Origin: Planomicrobium sp. CPCC 101079
GTDB lineage: Bacteria > Bacillota > Bacilli > Bacillales_A > Planococcaceae
Assembly: GCF_007859275.1 (NCBI RefSeq)
Contig: NZ_VOHC01000031.1
Coordinates: forward strand, 30,427-94,426
DNA length: 64,000 nucleotides
Reading direction: 5' to 3'
Shown: positions 1-8,961 of the stretch, one piece after another
Position numbering within the stretch: position 1 is the first letter of the stretch
Layout: every line of letters starts with the position of its first letter
Notes under the pieces: model-generated
Databases searched by the model: none
Seen by the model: the letters and a program-made list of their open reading frames with translations, nothing else
Told to the model about the DNA's origin: nothing
Made by a program: the position numbers and the translations under genes

Positions 1-550
1 CGAAAATTAGGAGGATAAGAATCGAAAGCGCCACAAAAAAGCCTTCGAGATTTTTCAATATACTTTCGTATGCATATGGAAAAGTCCTGCCTAGATTAAA
101 GTAAATCAACATCCATATGCTGCCAGCTGGATAAGCATACATCACGTAACGGGAGAAAGGGAAACGCTCGGCACCGATTACATATGGCATTGCCCAGCGG
201 ATGCCGGGCAAGAAAAAGCTGAATGAGATCGCCCAATGCCCTCGTTTCTCTAAAAACACATCGAATCGTGCTAGTGCGTTTTTCATCTGTGTTTTATTCA
301 ACCGGCGAATCAAGCGGCTTCCAAACACGCGGCCGATAAAATAAGCGAACGTATTGCTCGAAATCAATCCCAAATAAGCTGAAAGAAAGGCGTAGACTGG
401 ATTGAAATAACTCAATTCCGTTAATACCCCGGAAAAAGCGGCGGCTATCTCATTAGGAATGGGCACACCGAAAAGCAAAATCCAATTGAATATAAACATC
501 GCAAAATACCCATATTCATCTACCAGTTCAGCAAAGAAATTGATATCCAT
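1..550 (-). CDS. DedA-family membrane protein (3' end outside window)
   Basis: About 183 residues are visible from the ATG at 550, preceded by a GGAG-type ribosome site; the reading frame stays open to the window edge, so the C-terminus is missing. The protein is hydrophobic, with a first membrane segment around residues 15-35, then a region with the DedA/SNARE-associated signature: a Gly-Arg-Val-Phe-Gly-Ser stretch near residue 70 and a 'PGIRWAMPYVIG' stretch near residue 115, which corresponds to the conserved PGxR region of the family. DedA proteins are polytopic membrane proteins, some of which are lipid (undecaprenyl-phosphate or phospholipid) flippases. Which subfamily this belongs to cannot be told from the visible part. 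It is the last leftward gene after odhB but is separated from it by a terminator. Confidence 0.8.
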   Translation of the reverse strand, partial: MDINFFAELVDEYGYFAMFIFNWILLFGVPIPNEIAAAFSGVLTELSYFNPVYAFLSAYLGLISSNTFAYFIGRVFGSRLIRRLNKTQMKNALARFDVFLEKRGHWAISFSFFLPGIRWAMPYVIGAERFPFSRYVMYAYPAGSIWMLIYFNLGRTFPYAYESILKNLEGFFVALSILILLIF

Positions 551-602
551 CGCTCCGACCGCCTTTAAAAACCATTCTAATCATTCTTATATATATAATG
601 GC

Positions 603-639
603 AAAAAAAAGAAAGTCCTGCAAATGCAAGACTTTCTTT
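603..639 (-). terminator. Intrinsic terminator after odhB
   Basis: Reading leftward, an AAAGAAAGTC arm pairs with GACTTTCTTT across a short loop and is followed by a run of eight T. It lies directly after the odhB stop codon and ends the odhAB transcript. Confidence 0.85.
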
Positions 640-647
640 GATTCATC

Positions 648-1925
648 TTAAGATTCAAGAAGCAAATCTTCCGGGTTCTCGATCAAATCTTTTACCATTT
701 TCAAGAATCCAACAGAATCGCTGCCATCAATCACACGGTGGTCATAAGAAAGCGCCACATACATCATCGGGCGGATTTCAATCGAATCGCCTATAGCAAC
801 CGGACGTTTTTGGATGGTATGCATGCCAAGAATTCCGACTTGTGTTCCGTTTAAGATTGGAGTGGACATTAAAGAACCGAATACTCCACCGTTTGTGATA
901 GTGAACGAACCGCCTGTCATATCAGCGATTGACAATTTTTTATCACGTGCTTTTTTAGCAAGATCTGCAATACTCGCTTCGATTTCAGCAAAGTTTTTCT
1001 TGTCTGTATCGCGTACGATTGGAACAACTAAGCCTTCTTCAGTCGATACAGCAACGCCAACATCGTAGAATTGCTTAAGCAAAACATCATTGCCGTCAAG
1101 TTCAGCATTGACGTATGGGTATTTTTTAAGAGCAGCAGTTACTGCTTTTGTGAAGAATGACATAAAGCCTAATCGTGTGCCATTGTGATCTTGTTGGAAT
1201 TTGTCTTTTTTGCGGCTGCGAAGCGCCATCACATTCGTCATGTCGATTTCGTTGAACGTTGTCAACATTGCAGTGGATTGTTTTACTTCAAGCAATCGTT
1301 TTGCAATTGTCTGACGGCGTCTTGACATTTTCTCACGTACAATGCGGCCGTTTTCTTCATCAGAAGATGGAGCGGCAGCGGCTTTAGGAGCTTCGGTCTT
1401 AGCTGCAGGAGCAGAAGCTGCTGCAGGTTTTGAACCATGTGCTTCCACATCTTGAACACGAACGCGGCCCATTGGGTCTACAGGTGAAATTGCTGCAAGA
1501 TCAATGCCTTTTTCGCGCGCTAATTTGCGTGCTGCCGGGCTTGCAATTGTTCGGTCAGAAGAAGTTTGTTCTTCTGCAGCGACGTCTTTAACGACCGGCT
1601 CCATTGTAGCAGGAGCTTCCGATTTAGCAGTTGGTTCTGCTGGCGCTTCTTCAGCTTTTGGTGCTGGTGCAGAGCTTGCGCCTGCACCAGAAGCTGCACC
1701 GACAATTGCAATCACTTGTCCAACTTCAACTGTTTCGCCTTCTTGGGCCAAGTGTTCTTGAACAACTCCTGCTTCTTCAGAAATGACTTCAACGTTTACT
1801 TTATCTGTTTCCAGTTCAACGATGAATTCGCCTTTCTCCACTGTTTCGCCGGGTTGTTTAAGCCACTGGGCGATCGTTCCTTCAGTAATCGATTCCGCTA
1901 ATTCAGGTACTTTGATTTCTGCCAC
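648..1925 (-). CDS. odhB: 2-oxoglutarate dehydrogenase E2, dihydrolipoamide succinyltransferase
   Basis: This 425-residue protein is the E2 core of the 2-oxoglutarate dehydrogenase complex. It transfers the succinyl group from E1 via lipoyl-lysine to CoA in the TCA cycle. Domains in order: an N-terminal lipoyl domain (about 1-77) with the lipoylation lysine in '[11 protein letters not shown]'; an Ala/Pro-rich linker; a peripheral-subunit binding domain (about 126-162, '[16 protein letters not shown]'); and the catalytic acyltransferase domain from about 195, ending with the HxxxDG motif at His396/Asp400. The start is GTG at 1925, with AAGGAGG eight bases upstream. It sits 155 bases behind odhA, the usual E1-E2 order, and the spacer carries two hairpins. 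The length and motifs are fully normal. The related branched-chain and pyruvate E2 proteins are excluded by the odhA neighbour. Confidence 0.97.
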   Translation of the reverse strand: MAEIKVPELAESITEGTIAQWLKQPGETVEKGEFIVELETDKVNVEVISEEAGVVQEHLAQEGETVEVGQVIAIVGAASGAGASSAPAPKAEEAPAEPTAKSEAPATMEPVVKDVAAEEQTSSDRTIASPAARKLAREKGIDLAAISPVDPMGRVRVQDVEAHGSKPAAASAPAAKTEAPKAAAAPSSDEENGRIVREKMSRRRQTIAKRLLEVKQSTAMLTTFNEIDMTNVMALRSRKKDKFQQDHNGTRLGFMSFFTKAVTAALKKYPYVNAELDGNDVLLKQFYDVGVAVSTEEGLVVPIVRDTDKKNFAEIEASIADLAKKARDKKLSIADMTGGSFTITNGGVFGSLMSTPILNGTQVGILGMHTIQKRPVAIGDSIEIRPMMYVALSYDHRVIDGSDSVGFLKMVKDLIENPEDLLLES

Positions 1926-2080
1926 AAAAAATTCCTCCTTAGATTATCCCGCTTCAAGACATAACCGCTTCCCGCTCTTTGGCGGGAAAACCGGTTATCC
2001 TTAAAAGCCCGATTGGTTCAACTAACAGGTGATTCTTTAGTCTGCCGGGCTTTTTCCCGGCAATTGCAAAGTCTAGATTC
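1926..2080 (-). other. Structured odhA-odhB spacer with two hairpins
   Basis: On the leftward transcript the first hairpin (2043-2062) is a near-perfect TGCCGGG/CCCGGCA stem. The second (1961-1998) pairs ATAACCG/CGGTTAT outside and TTCCCGC/GCGGGAA inside, about 14 base pairs. Neither is followed by a T run, so they do not look like terminators. The arm CGGGCTTTT of the first hairpin can also pair with AAAAGCCCG at 2003-2011, giving an alternative fold. Roles in mRNA processing, differential stability or E1:E2 stoichiometry are possible but inferred. Confidence 0.5.
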
Positions 2081-4891
2081 TTAAGATTGAGCTAAAGCTC
2101 CATCCAGAATTCTTGCTTGTTCAGCTTTGTGCGCTTCTCCATCGCCTTCGGCAGGGCTTGAACGCTTGATGCGGCCATGGTAATTCACCGGTTTGCCGTT
2201 TGCGATTTCACGCAAATACGGTTCAGCGAATGTCCAAGATCCCATGTTTTGCGGTTCTTCTTGCACCCATGCAAGTTCTTTGGCGTTCGGATAACGATCC
2301 ACGATTGCTTGAATTTTTTCAGCTGGGAATGGATACAGTTGTTCGACACGGACGATATGCGCCCATTCGAAACCTGTTCCATCTTTTACACGCTCAGCCA
2401 AGTCAATCGCCATTTTTCCGCTTGCAAATAGGATACGTTCCACTTTATCTGTTTCTTTGCCCATTCCAGGCTGTTCAATAACCGTCTGGAAATGGCCTTC
2501 TGTCAAATCTTCTACATCTGCCCCTACAAGCGGGTGGCGAAGCAATGATTTAGGCGTCACGATAATCAGCGGACGGATCGAATCTTCTCCAAGCATTTTC
2601 GCTTGTCTGCGCATGATATGGAAATAGTTTGCTGCGCTTGAAAGGTTGGCTACTGTCCAGTTGTTTTCGCCGCCCATTTGCAGGTATCTTTCCAACCGGG
2701 CGCTCGAATGCTCCGGTCCTTGCCCTTCGTAAGCATGCGGCAACAGCATGACCAGTCCGGATTTCTGGCCCCATTTTGCATGGCTCGCAGAAATAAATTG
2801 GTCAAACATCATTTGCGCCATATTCGCGAAGTCGCCGTATTGGGCTTCCCAGATGACTAATGCTTTTTCATTTTCTACATTATAGCCGTATTCATAGCCA
2901 AGAATTGCGGCTTCGCTAAGTGGGCTGTTGTAGACAACAAACGAAGCTTTTGCGTCCGAAATATGGTGAAGCGGAACGAGCTCGTTCCCTGTTTTATCAT
3001 CATGCAGAACAAGATGGCGATGGGCGAACGTGCCGCGCTGCGCATCCTGCCCAGTAAGGCGGATTGGGTTGCCTTCTTGCAGAATTGAGCCGAACGCCAA
3101 CACTTCAGCGTGTGCCCAATCGATTTTGCCTTTGCCAGCGAATGGTTCTTCGCGGCGTTTTAAAATACGGGCCAATTTCGAGAAAACGCTGAAATCCGCC
3201 GGCCAAGAAAGCAGTTCTTCGTTCAATTTAGTCAAAACCGCTTTATCCACGCCTGTTGGAACTTCAGGGAAGCCATTTAATACTGCTTCCGGTATTTGGT
3301 TATTGGCGTCGTGCGAGCTATTTTCTTTTACTCGGTCATAAGCTTCTTGCATTTCTTTTTGTGTATCTGCATCAAGCTTTTTAACGTCATCTTCCGTCAT
3401 GATGCTTTCGCCAGCCAATTGGCGGCCATACAGTTCACGAACGGTCGGATGCTTGTGGATGCCGTGGTACATTAACGGGTTTGTAACCAATGGCTCATCC
3501 ATTTCGTTGTGGCCATAACGGCGGTAGCCAATCAAGTCGATCAAAATGTCCTTGCCGAATTTTTCCCGGTATTCAAACGCCAAACGCGCAACTGCCACAA
3601 CTGCTTCCGGATCATCCGCATTCACATGGATAACCGGAATTTCGTAGCCTTTAGCCGGATCTGAAGAATAATGGGTAGATCTTGAATCATATTGCTCAGT
3701 CGTAAATCCAATCAGGTTGTTGGCGATCACGTGGATAGATCCGCCCGTCTGATAGCCCGGAATACGGCTGAAGTTCAATGTTTCCGTTACAACGCCTTGC
3801 CCCGGGAATGCAGCGTCGCCGTGCACCAGGATTGCATAAGCTTTTTTAGAATCGATGACTGGCTTGCCTTTTTGGTTAGTCAGTTCTTGCGCCGCTCTCG
3901 TTTGCCCTGCGACTACTGGGCTGACAACTTCCAGGTGAGATGGGTTGTATGCAAGTTTGATCGTAGTTCCGGCAGGTGAAGTGTAAGCCGCACCCATATG
4001 GTACTTCACATCGCCAAACCAGCCTTTTGTGATTTTTAGCGAGCCATCCTCCGGCAAAAATGTTTCATCGCCAACATGGGCAAATCCAGCAAACATCATC
4101 TCATACGGTTTGTTCAATACATGTGTAAGCACATTTAAACGACCGCGATGCGCCATCCCGATCATGATGTTTTCTTTTGTTTCGGACAAACGGACAAGTT
4201 CATCCATCAAAACAACCAATGTATCGAGCCCTTCGATGGAAAAGCGTTTTTGGCCGACAAATGTTCGGTGAATGAATTTTTCAAATCCTTCTACATGTGT
4301 CAAGAGATTCAATAGTTCTTTCTTCTTTTCAGCATTAAGGGATGGTTTTACTTCACCTGATTCAATTTTCGATTGAATCCAGCTGCGTTCCTGCGGCTGT
4401 ACGATGTGTGAAAATTCATAGGCCACTTTGTCGGTATAAAGCGAACGCAAATACGTAATGGCTTCTAAGCCGTTTTGTATCGAACTTGGCGCATCTGGAA
4501 GCAAAAGCGAAACAGGAACTTCTTTCAAGTCCTGTTCTGTCAGCCCGTATGCAGATGGCTCTAAGCGTGAAGCGTCTTTCGGGCGATCGTTTAATGGGTA
4601 AATATTCGATGCAAGATGCCCGTGTGCACGAATGGCATCCGCCAATTGAACCGCCGCCAAAACTTTTCCGAATTTGTCTGCAGCCACGTTAGCAGTCGCT
4701 GAAGGAGCTGCAGCAGCTGGCTGCTCAACTATTTCAAGGGGTGATCCATACTGTTTGAAAAGCTCAGCAAATTCCGGGTCGATTGCTTCCGGAGATTGCT
4801 GATAAATGTCATACATTTCCATTACGTATCCAAGGTTGGGGCCAGTAATGGAACTCCAAGGGGAGTTTGCATCTGTAAACTTGCTAGACAT
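2081..4891 (-). CDS. odhA: 2-oxoglutarate dehydrogenase E1 component
   Basis: The thiamin-diphosphate-dependent E1 subunit decarboxylates 2-oxoglutarate and succinylates the lipoyl group of OdhB. From the ATG at 4891 it is 936 residues, the usual size of Bacillus OdhA. This start has GGAGG with a seven-base spacer; a longer in-frame start at 4999 adds 36 unrelated residues and has no ribosome site. Visible family features are the N-terminal 'GYVMEMYDIYQQSPEAID' segment, 'GMAHRGRLNVL' in the substrate region, 'HGDAAFPGQGVV' near residue 355 (ThDP/metal binding) and 'HAYEGQGPEHSSARLER' near residue 715. It is first gene of the odhAB operon. Upstream there is an imperfect cre-like element, in keeping with catabolite control of this operon in relatives. 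Confidence 0.97.
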   Translation of the reverse strand: MSSKFTDANSPWSSITGPNLGYVMEMYDIYQQSPEAIDPEFAELFKQYGSPLEIVEQPAAAAPSATANVAADKFGKVLAAVQLADAIRAHGHLASNIYPLNDRPKDASRLEPSAYGLTEQDLKEVPVSLLLPDAPSSIQNGLEAITYLRSLYTDKVAYEFSHIVQPQERSWIQSKIESGEVKPSLNAEKKKELLNLLTHVEGFEKFIHRTFVGQKRFSIEGLDTLVVLMDELVRLSETKENIMIGMAHRGRLNVLTHVLNKPYEMMFAGFAHVGDETFLPEDGSLKITKGWFGDVKYHMGAAYTSPAGTTIKLAYNPSHLEVVSPVVAGQTRAAQELTNQKGKPVIDSKKAYAILVHGDAAFPGQGVVTETLNFSRIPGYQTGGSIHVIANNLIGFTTEQYDSRSTHYSSDPAKGYEIPVIHVNADDPEAVVAVARLAFEYREKFGKDILIDLIGYRRYGHNEMDEPLVTNPLMYHGIHKHPTVRELYGRQLAGESIMTEDDVKKLDADTQKEMQEAYDRVKENSSHDANNQIPEAVLNGFPEVPTGVDKAVLTKLNEELLSWPADFSVFSKLARILKRREEPFAGKGKIDWAHAEVLAFGSILQEGNPIRLTGQDAQRGTFAHRHLVLHDDKTGNELVPLHHISDAKASFVVYNSPLSEAAILGYEYGYNVENEKALVIWEAQYGDFANMAQMMFDQFISASHAKWGQKSGLVMLLPHAYEGQGPEHSSARLERYLQMGGENNWTVANLSSAANYFHIMRRQAKMLGEDSIRPLIIVTPKSLLRHPLVGADVEDLTEGHFQTVIEQPGMGKETDKVERILFASGKMAIDLAERVKDGTGFEWAHIVRVEQLYPFPAEKIQAIVDRYPNAKELAWVQEEPQNMGSWTFAEPYLREIANGKPVNYHGRIKRSSPAEGDGEAHKAEQARILDGALAQS

Positions 4892-4981
4892 AAAAAAACC
4901 TCCAACTATTTGCCTATTGGCATTTACTTGTACTATATTGATTCTTCTATATTTTATCACGCATCCCGCTAGACATAAAGC

Positions 4982-4999
4982 AGAAGGCGCTTTCGTCAA
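4982..4999 (-). promoter_or_regulatory. Possible odhA -35 element overlapping a cre-like site
   Basis: On the leftward strand a TTGACG hexamer (4994-4999) overlaps a GAAAGCGC-type half of a catabolite-responsive element (4982-4995). Three positions deviate from the cre consensus and no convincing -10 box follows at 17 bases, so this is only suggestive. Confidence 0.25.
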
Positions 5000-5125
5000 T
5001 GAAGAACGAATTTCCCTATCAATCTTACTACTTCCCTGAAAAAAAACAAACCTTTTTCGTGAAAATATTCACACAGTCTGTTTTCTCTGATTTTTTTCAT
5101 TTATAAAGGACTCGGTGCTTTAAAT

Positions 5126-6772
5126 TTATTCTTGGTTGATAAAATGCACTTGGTTTTTTCCTTGCTTTTTAGCCAGGTACAATGCCGAATCGGCTTTTTT
5201 TACAAGCCCGTCCAAATTGTCCGCATCGAGGGGGTATATCGCAACACCTAATGAAACAGTCGGTGAAAACTTTTCCTGGCCAATAGCCCAGCCTTCCGCC
5301 AAGTTGTTCTTGAGCCGCTCAATGACTCCTTCAATCTGCTCTTTAGCATGCAAAGGCGCCAAACCGCTTATGGCTACGAGAAATTCGTCGCCCCCGATTC
5401 TCGCCGCCAGATCTTGATGGCGGATGCTTTTTTGTATGGATTGGCCAAAATGATAAATAAACTCGTCACCTACATCATGACCGTAAACATCATTGATCTG
5501 CTTAAAATCGTCTCCATCCAGATAAAGCAGCCCCACCTGTTCCTTGTTGGCATCAGCCAGCGCTTTCATGCGGGAAAATTCCTGGATGAAAAGCTGGCGG
5601 TTCGGCAAACGAGTCAACCGGTCATGATAGGCCATGAACCGCAATTTTTCTTCAAGTTGTTTTCTGTCGGTAATATTAAACATGATCGACAAAACCTGAG
5701 AAATGCTGCCATCAGCATCGGATAACGGAATAACGGTGGCATCGACCCAGAATGTTTCTCCGGTTTTCTTTAGGCTTTTGATTTCTCCACGCCAAATGGC
5801 TCCGTTTAAAACAATGCCGCGGATTGTCTCATACTGTTCCCTTGTAATGACCGCTTGTCCAATTTCTGCAATATTCATGGCCAACAGCTCTTCATTATCA
5901 TAGCCGGTTGTCCCTTTGAAATTATTGTTTACAAAATGTATGGTGCCATCCCTATCCCATATCGCTACAAGTGCTGCATAATTAAGTGCATCCTTATAGC
6001 TTTCAAGAATATTTTCGGTTTTTTTCAATTCCTTTTTCAATATCGTTTCACTAGTCAGCTCACGCAACACGATATGCAATGCCCGAACCTGGCCGTTTTC
6101 GGTGATTGGTGAATAGTTGGCAGAGAATCTCGCCAGCTGGCCGTCTTTCTTTCTTCGTTCAATAATGATTGAAGAAGCGGAATGGCCGGCTATAATTTTT
6201 TCGAGCCTGAATTTTATTTCTTCAAACATCCGTTTTTGCGATACTGGCAGTTCGGCGTAGGTTTTGCCGATCCATTCTTCTTTACGCACACCAAATGTGG
6301 ATTCGTAGGCAGGATTCATGTCGAAAACTCCCAGATTGGCAGTGACCATGATCATGGGATCGACCGAATTGCTTACCAGGGACTGATAAAACGAATAATC
6401 TTCTTCCATTTTCTTTTGAGGTGAAACATTTTTCGACACCGCTAAAATGTACGTTTCCCCATTATGAATAAAGGAAGTGACTTCCGTTTCGGTCGCCAAT
6501 CTATCTTCACTGAATAAATTGTAATCCCGGTACGTATATGGATGATCGGTTTGAAGCGAAAGGCCGTATTGTTTTTTTATTTCAGCGGCTAATGTGGCCG
6601 GCATGCTGTCATCAACCGTCAAGCCGGTCAAATCTTTTTTAAAGACCGTTTTGCACATGGGATTAATATATTCGTAAGTATACGAGTCTTGCGTCTGCTT
6701 CATGAGAAAAACCAAGTTTTCGGATTTTCCATACAACAGATCGAGCTGTTGTTCAGTAAATGGCCCTGTCAT
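5126..6772 (-). CDS. PAS-domain sensor diguanylate cyclase (GGDEF)
   Basis: This 548-residue protein carries several PAS/PAC sensor segments (about 5-375, each closing with PAC-like stretches such as 'ITDRKQLEEKLRFMAYHD') and a C-terminal GGDEF domain (about 380-548). The signature GGDEF is intact at residues 460-464. An RxxD motif (RHQD, 451-454) sits exactly five residues ahead of it, matching the product-inhibition I-site. It should therefore make cyclic di-GMP and be feedback-inhibited. No transmembrane segment and no EAL domain is seen, so a cytosolic sensor is expected; its ligand is unknown. The ATG at 6772 has GCAGG six bases upstream; an ATG two codons earlier has no spacing. The start lies about 14 bases after the dapF stop, implying cotranscription with murG-dapF. 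Confidence 0.9.
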   Translation of the reverse strand: MTGPFTEQQLDLLYGKSENLVFLMKQTQDSYTYEYINPMCKTVFKKDLTGLTVDDSMPATLAAEIKKQYGLSLQTDHPYTYRDYNLFSEDRLATETEVTSFIHNGETYILAVSKNVSPQKKMEEDYSFYQSLVSNSVDPMIMVTANLGVFDMNPAYESTFGVRKEEWIGKTYAELPVSQKRMFEEIKFRLEKIIAGHSASSIIIERRKKDGQLARFSANYSPITENGQVRALHIVLRELTSETILKKELKKTENILESYKDALNYAALVAIWDRDGTIHFVNNNFKGTTGYDNEELLAMNIAEIGQAVITREQYETIRGIVLNGAIWRGEIKSLKKTGETFWVDATVIPLSDADGSISQVLSIMFNITDRKQLEEKLRFMAYHDRLTRLPNRQLFIQEFSRMKALADANKEQVGLLYLDGDDFKQINDVYGHDVGDEFIYHFGQSIQKSIRHQDLAARIGGDEFLVAISGLAPLHAKEQIEGVIERLKNNLAEGWAIGQEKFSPTVSLGVAIYPLDADNLDGLVKKADSALYLAKKQGKNQVHFINQE

Positions 6773-6786
6773 TTCCATCCTGCTTT

Positions 6787-7743
6787 CTATTGCACAAATT
6801 GATCAGACACAGAGGAAGTTTGTTCGATAAACTTCTCGTACAAAGCTTGTTCCTCGAGCTCCTCCGTTGATTTAAAACTGCTATTTTCCACGTCTTCTTC
6901 CCAAAGGAATTGATGGACGGATAAAATGGTTGCATTGCCCGTCAATAAGAGCTGGATTTCTTGGCCATTTTTCTCGACTTGGCATTGGACCATGCCGCCC
7001 GGGTTGTAGACGTAAACATTGCCAAATGGAACAAGGCCCGCCATGCAGCTGATCAGCGCCGAAGCCGTCATTGCCGTTCCGCAAGCATTGGTAAATCCGA
7101 CACCGCGCTCGAAAGTCCGCACAAAAATCCCTTCTTCAACCTTGGTGACATAACTGACATTGACGCCGTCCGCGAAATAGTCATTTGGGCCGTTAAACTG
7201 TTCCGCCCACTTTTGCTGATGGCTTTGGTCGGCTTGGTATTCGGCTGCAACAATACCGATCAGATGAGGGTTCGGTACAGCTACTGCCGAAAAGGCGATG
7301 TCTTCAGAGATGAACGGCAGCGGCTTGAGGATCCACTCCTTGCTGCCTTCATACTCCATCGGCAAATCTGCCAGTTTAAAGGAAACCGGCGAAATTTCAA
7401 CTGAGTATCTGGCAATGCCGTCCATTAATGTTTTTTCCTTTTTCACTTGAAGCGAAGCTTTCATCGTCTCAATGACTGCTTCTTCAATTCCATCCCGCTC
7501 ACAGACAAACCTCGCCACACAGCGAAGCCCGTTTCCGCACATGGACGCTTCGGAACCATCGCGGTTAAAGACGCGCATTTTGGCATCTGCAACAGCCGAA
7601 GGCAAAACGACAAGCAATCCATCAATGTCCGGATCGATTGCTGCCAATTGCAGCGCAAGCTTGTCATAATCGTTGCGTTCTGCTCCCTCAACCATATAGA
7701 ACGTATTCATGGAGCCGTGTACTTTTTGCAAAGTCAATTCCAT
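6787..7743 (-). CDS. dapF: Diaminopimelate epimerase
   Basis: DapF interconverts LL- and meso-diaminopimelate, supplying lysine and the peptidoglycan cross-link residue. The protein is 318 residues from the ATG at 7743, chosen because GAGGTG lies six bases upstream; an earlier GTG lies inside that ribosome site. The two catalytic cysteines are both present: Cys69 in 'SMCGNGLRCVARF' and Cys221 in 'GVGFTNACGTAM'. The N-terminal 'KVHGSMNTFY' departs from the textbook HGxGNDF. With the greater length (about 40 residues over Bacillus subtilis DapF) it resembles the Listeria-type enzyme as I recall it. It follows murG by 24 bases and precedes the diguanylate cyclase, so cell-wall precursor genes and a c-di-GMP enzyme share a transcript. 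Confidence 0.93.
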   Translation of the reverse strand: MELTLQKVHGSMNTFYMVEGAERNDYDKLALQLAAIDPDIDGLLVVLPSAVADAKMRVFNRDGSEASMCGNGLRCVARFVCERDGIEEAVIETMKASLQVKKEKTLMDGIARYSVEISPVSFKLADLPMEYEGSKEWILKPLPFISEDIAFSAVAVPNPHLIGIVAAEYQADQSHQQKWAEQFNGPNDYFADGVNVSYVTKVEEGIFVRTFERGVGFTNACGTAMTASALISCMAGLVPFGNVYVYNPGGMVQCQVEKNGQEIQLLLTGNATILSVHQFLWEEDVENSSFKSTEELEEQALYEKFIEQTSSVSDQFVQ

Positions 7744-7767
7744 TGTTGTCACCTCTAAATATCGGAT

Positions 7768-8850
7768 TTACCGTTTTTTTGTATGGGCTGCTACCAATTT
7801 AGCCATTTCATAGGCCGTTTTCGGAGGCTCAGCTGAAATCATGTTTTCCACTAGCAGCTCTTCATTGGCACGCAGCTGGTTCATCGCCTTCATGAAACTT
7901 TCAGGCGTTAAATCTTCCTCTTCGATAACATGGGCAAAGCCCTGGCGCTGGAACAGTTCTGCGTTTAACAGCTGGTCCCCGCGGCTTTTAAGTTTTGAAA
8001 GCGGAATTAGCAGCATCGGTTTCTTCAAGGCAAGAAATTCGAAAATTGAATTTGATCCCGCCCGGGAAACAACAAAATCCGTCATATGAAGCAAATGCGA
8101 AAGCTCGTCAGTAACATATTCAAACTGGCAATAATTCGCTTTGTCGTGCAGCGCTTCATCAACGTTTCCTTTACCACACAAGTGAATGATATTGTATTGC
8201 TTAAGCAATTCGGGAAGGTTGATGCGGATGGCGTCATTGATGACGGCCGAGCCTTGGCTTCCGCCCATAATCATCAATACCGGCATGTCGTTGTCGAAAC
8301 TGCAAATTTCTTTGCCTCTTGCAGCAGAGCCATCCATCAACTCACTGCGGATCACTGATCCCGTGCACGTGGATTTTTCAGCCGGCACATATTTCAGCGT
8401 TTCTTTGAAAACGGTGAAGATATGGTCCGCGAACGGCATGGCAATTTTATTGGCCAAGCCCGGAGTGACATCCGATTCATGGATGATGACCGGAATTGAC
8501 ATTAATTTGCCTGCCATTGCTACAGGGACCGATACGAAACCGCCTTTAGAAAAAATAGCTGCAGGTTTTGCTTTCCGGATAACATTCAGCGCTTGCATCA
8601 GCCCCGCTCCTACACGGAAAGGGTCTGTAAAGTTTTTCATCGAAAAATACCGGCGCAACTTGCCGCTTGAGATGGGGTGGTATTTCAAATCGGGGAATGC
8701 TCCGGAAATAAGCTCCTTTTCAATCCCGTCTTTTGAGCCGATATATTCGACATTGTAATTCATGTTTTTCAATTCGGGGATCAGTGCCTGGTTCAACGAA
8801 ACGTGGCCAGCAGTACCGCCTCCGGTTAATAGAATGGTTCTTTTGTTCAT
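7768..8850 (-). CDS. murG: UDP-GlcNAc:lipid I GlcNAc-transferase (MurG family)
   Basis: MurG adds N-acetylglucosamine to lipid I to give lipid II at the inner face of the membrane. The 360-residue protein has the N-terminal glycine-rich loop 'TGGGTAGHVSLNQALIPEL' (about 8-26), the 'HESDVTPGLANKIA' segment and the 'GGSQGSAVIND' loop opening the second Rossmann half, then a 'VSRAGSNSIFEF' UDP-GlcNAc-binding region. These are typical of family GT28. The gene is not in a division-and-cell-wall cluster here; it begins a murG-dapF-diguanylate cyclase unit. Such off-cluster murG genes occur as sole or second copies in Firmicutes, and which applies cannot be judged from this window. The ATG at 8850 has an AGGAC ribosome site. 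Confidence 0.9.
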   Translation of the reverse strand: MNKRTILLTGGGTAGHVSLNQALIPELKNMNYNVEYIGSKDGIEKELISGAFPDLKYHPISSGKLRRYFSMKNFTDPFRVGAGLMQALNVIRKAKPAAIFSKGGFVSVPVAMAGKLMSIPVIIHESDVTPGLANKIAMPFADHIFTVFKETLKYVPAEKSTCTGSVIRSELMDGSAARGKEICSFDNDMPVLMIMGGSQGSAVINDAIRINLPELLKQYNIIHLCGKGNVDEALHDKANYCQFEYVTDELSHLLHMTDFVVSRAGSNSIFEFLALKKPMLLIPLSKLKSRGDQLLNAELFQRQGFAHVIEEEDLTPESFMKAMNQLRANEELLVENMISAEPPKTAYEMAKLVAAHTKKR

Positions 8851-8896
8851 TGTACTGTCCTACTCTCTCATGTATATATTCACTTTTACTAGCCGC

Positions 8897-8924
8897 TTTA
8901 AAGCGATATTTTCTATGCTATACT
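8897..8924 (+). promoter_or_regulatory. Predicted SigA-type promoter of the MATE gene
   Basis: TTTAAA (8897-8902) and TATACT (8919-8924) are separated by 16 bases, about 35 bases ahead of the start codon. The -10 matches five of six consensus positions, the -35 four of six. Confidence 0.5.
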
Positions 8925-8961
8925 TAGATTTGTTGTTTACTGGCATATTGGAGGATGAAGC

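Noticed and set aside
4892..4999. 36-residue N-terminal extension of odhA
   Set aside because: The longer start has no ribosome site, while the ATG at 4891 has GGAGG at seven bases and gives the family length.
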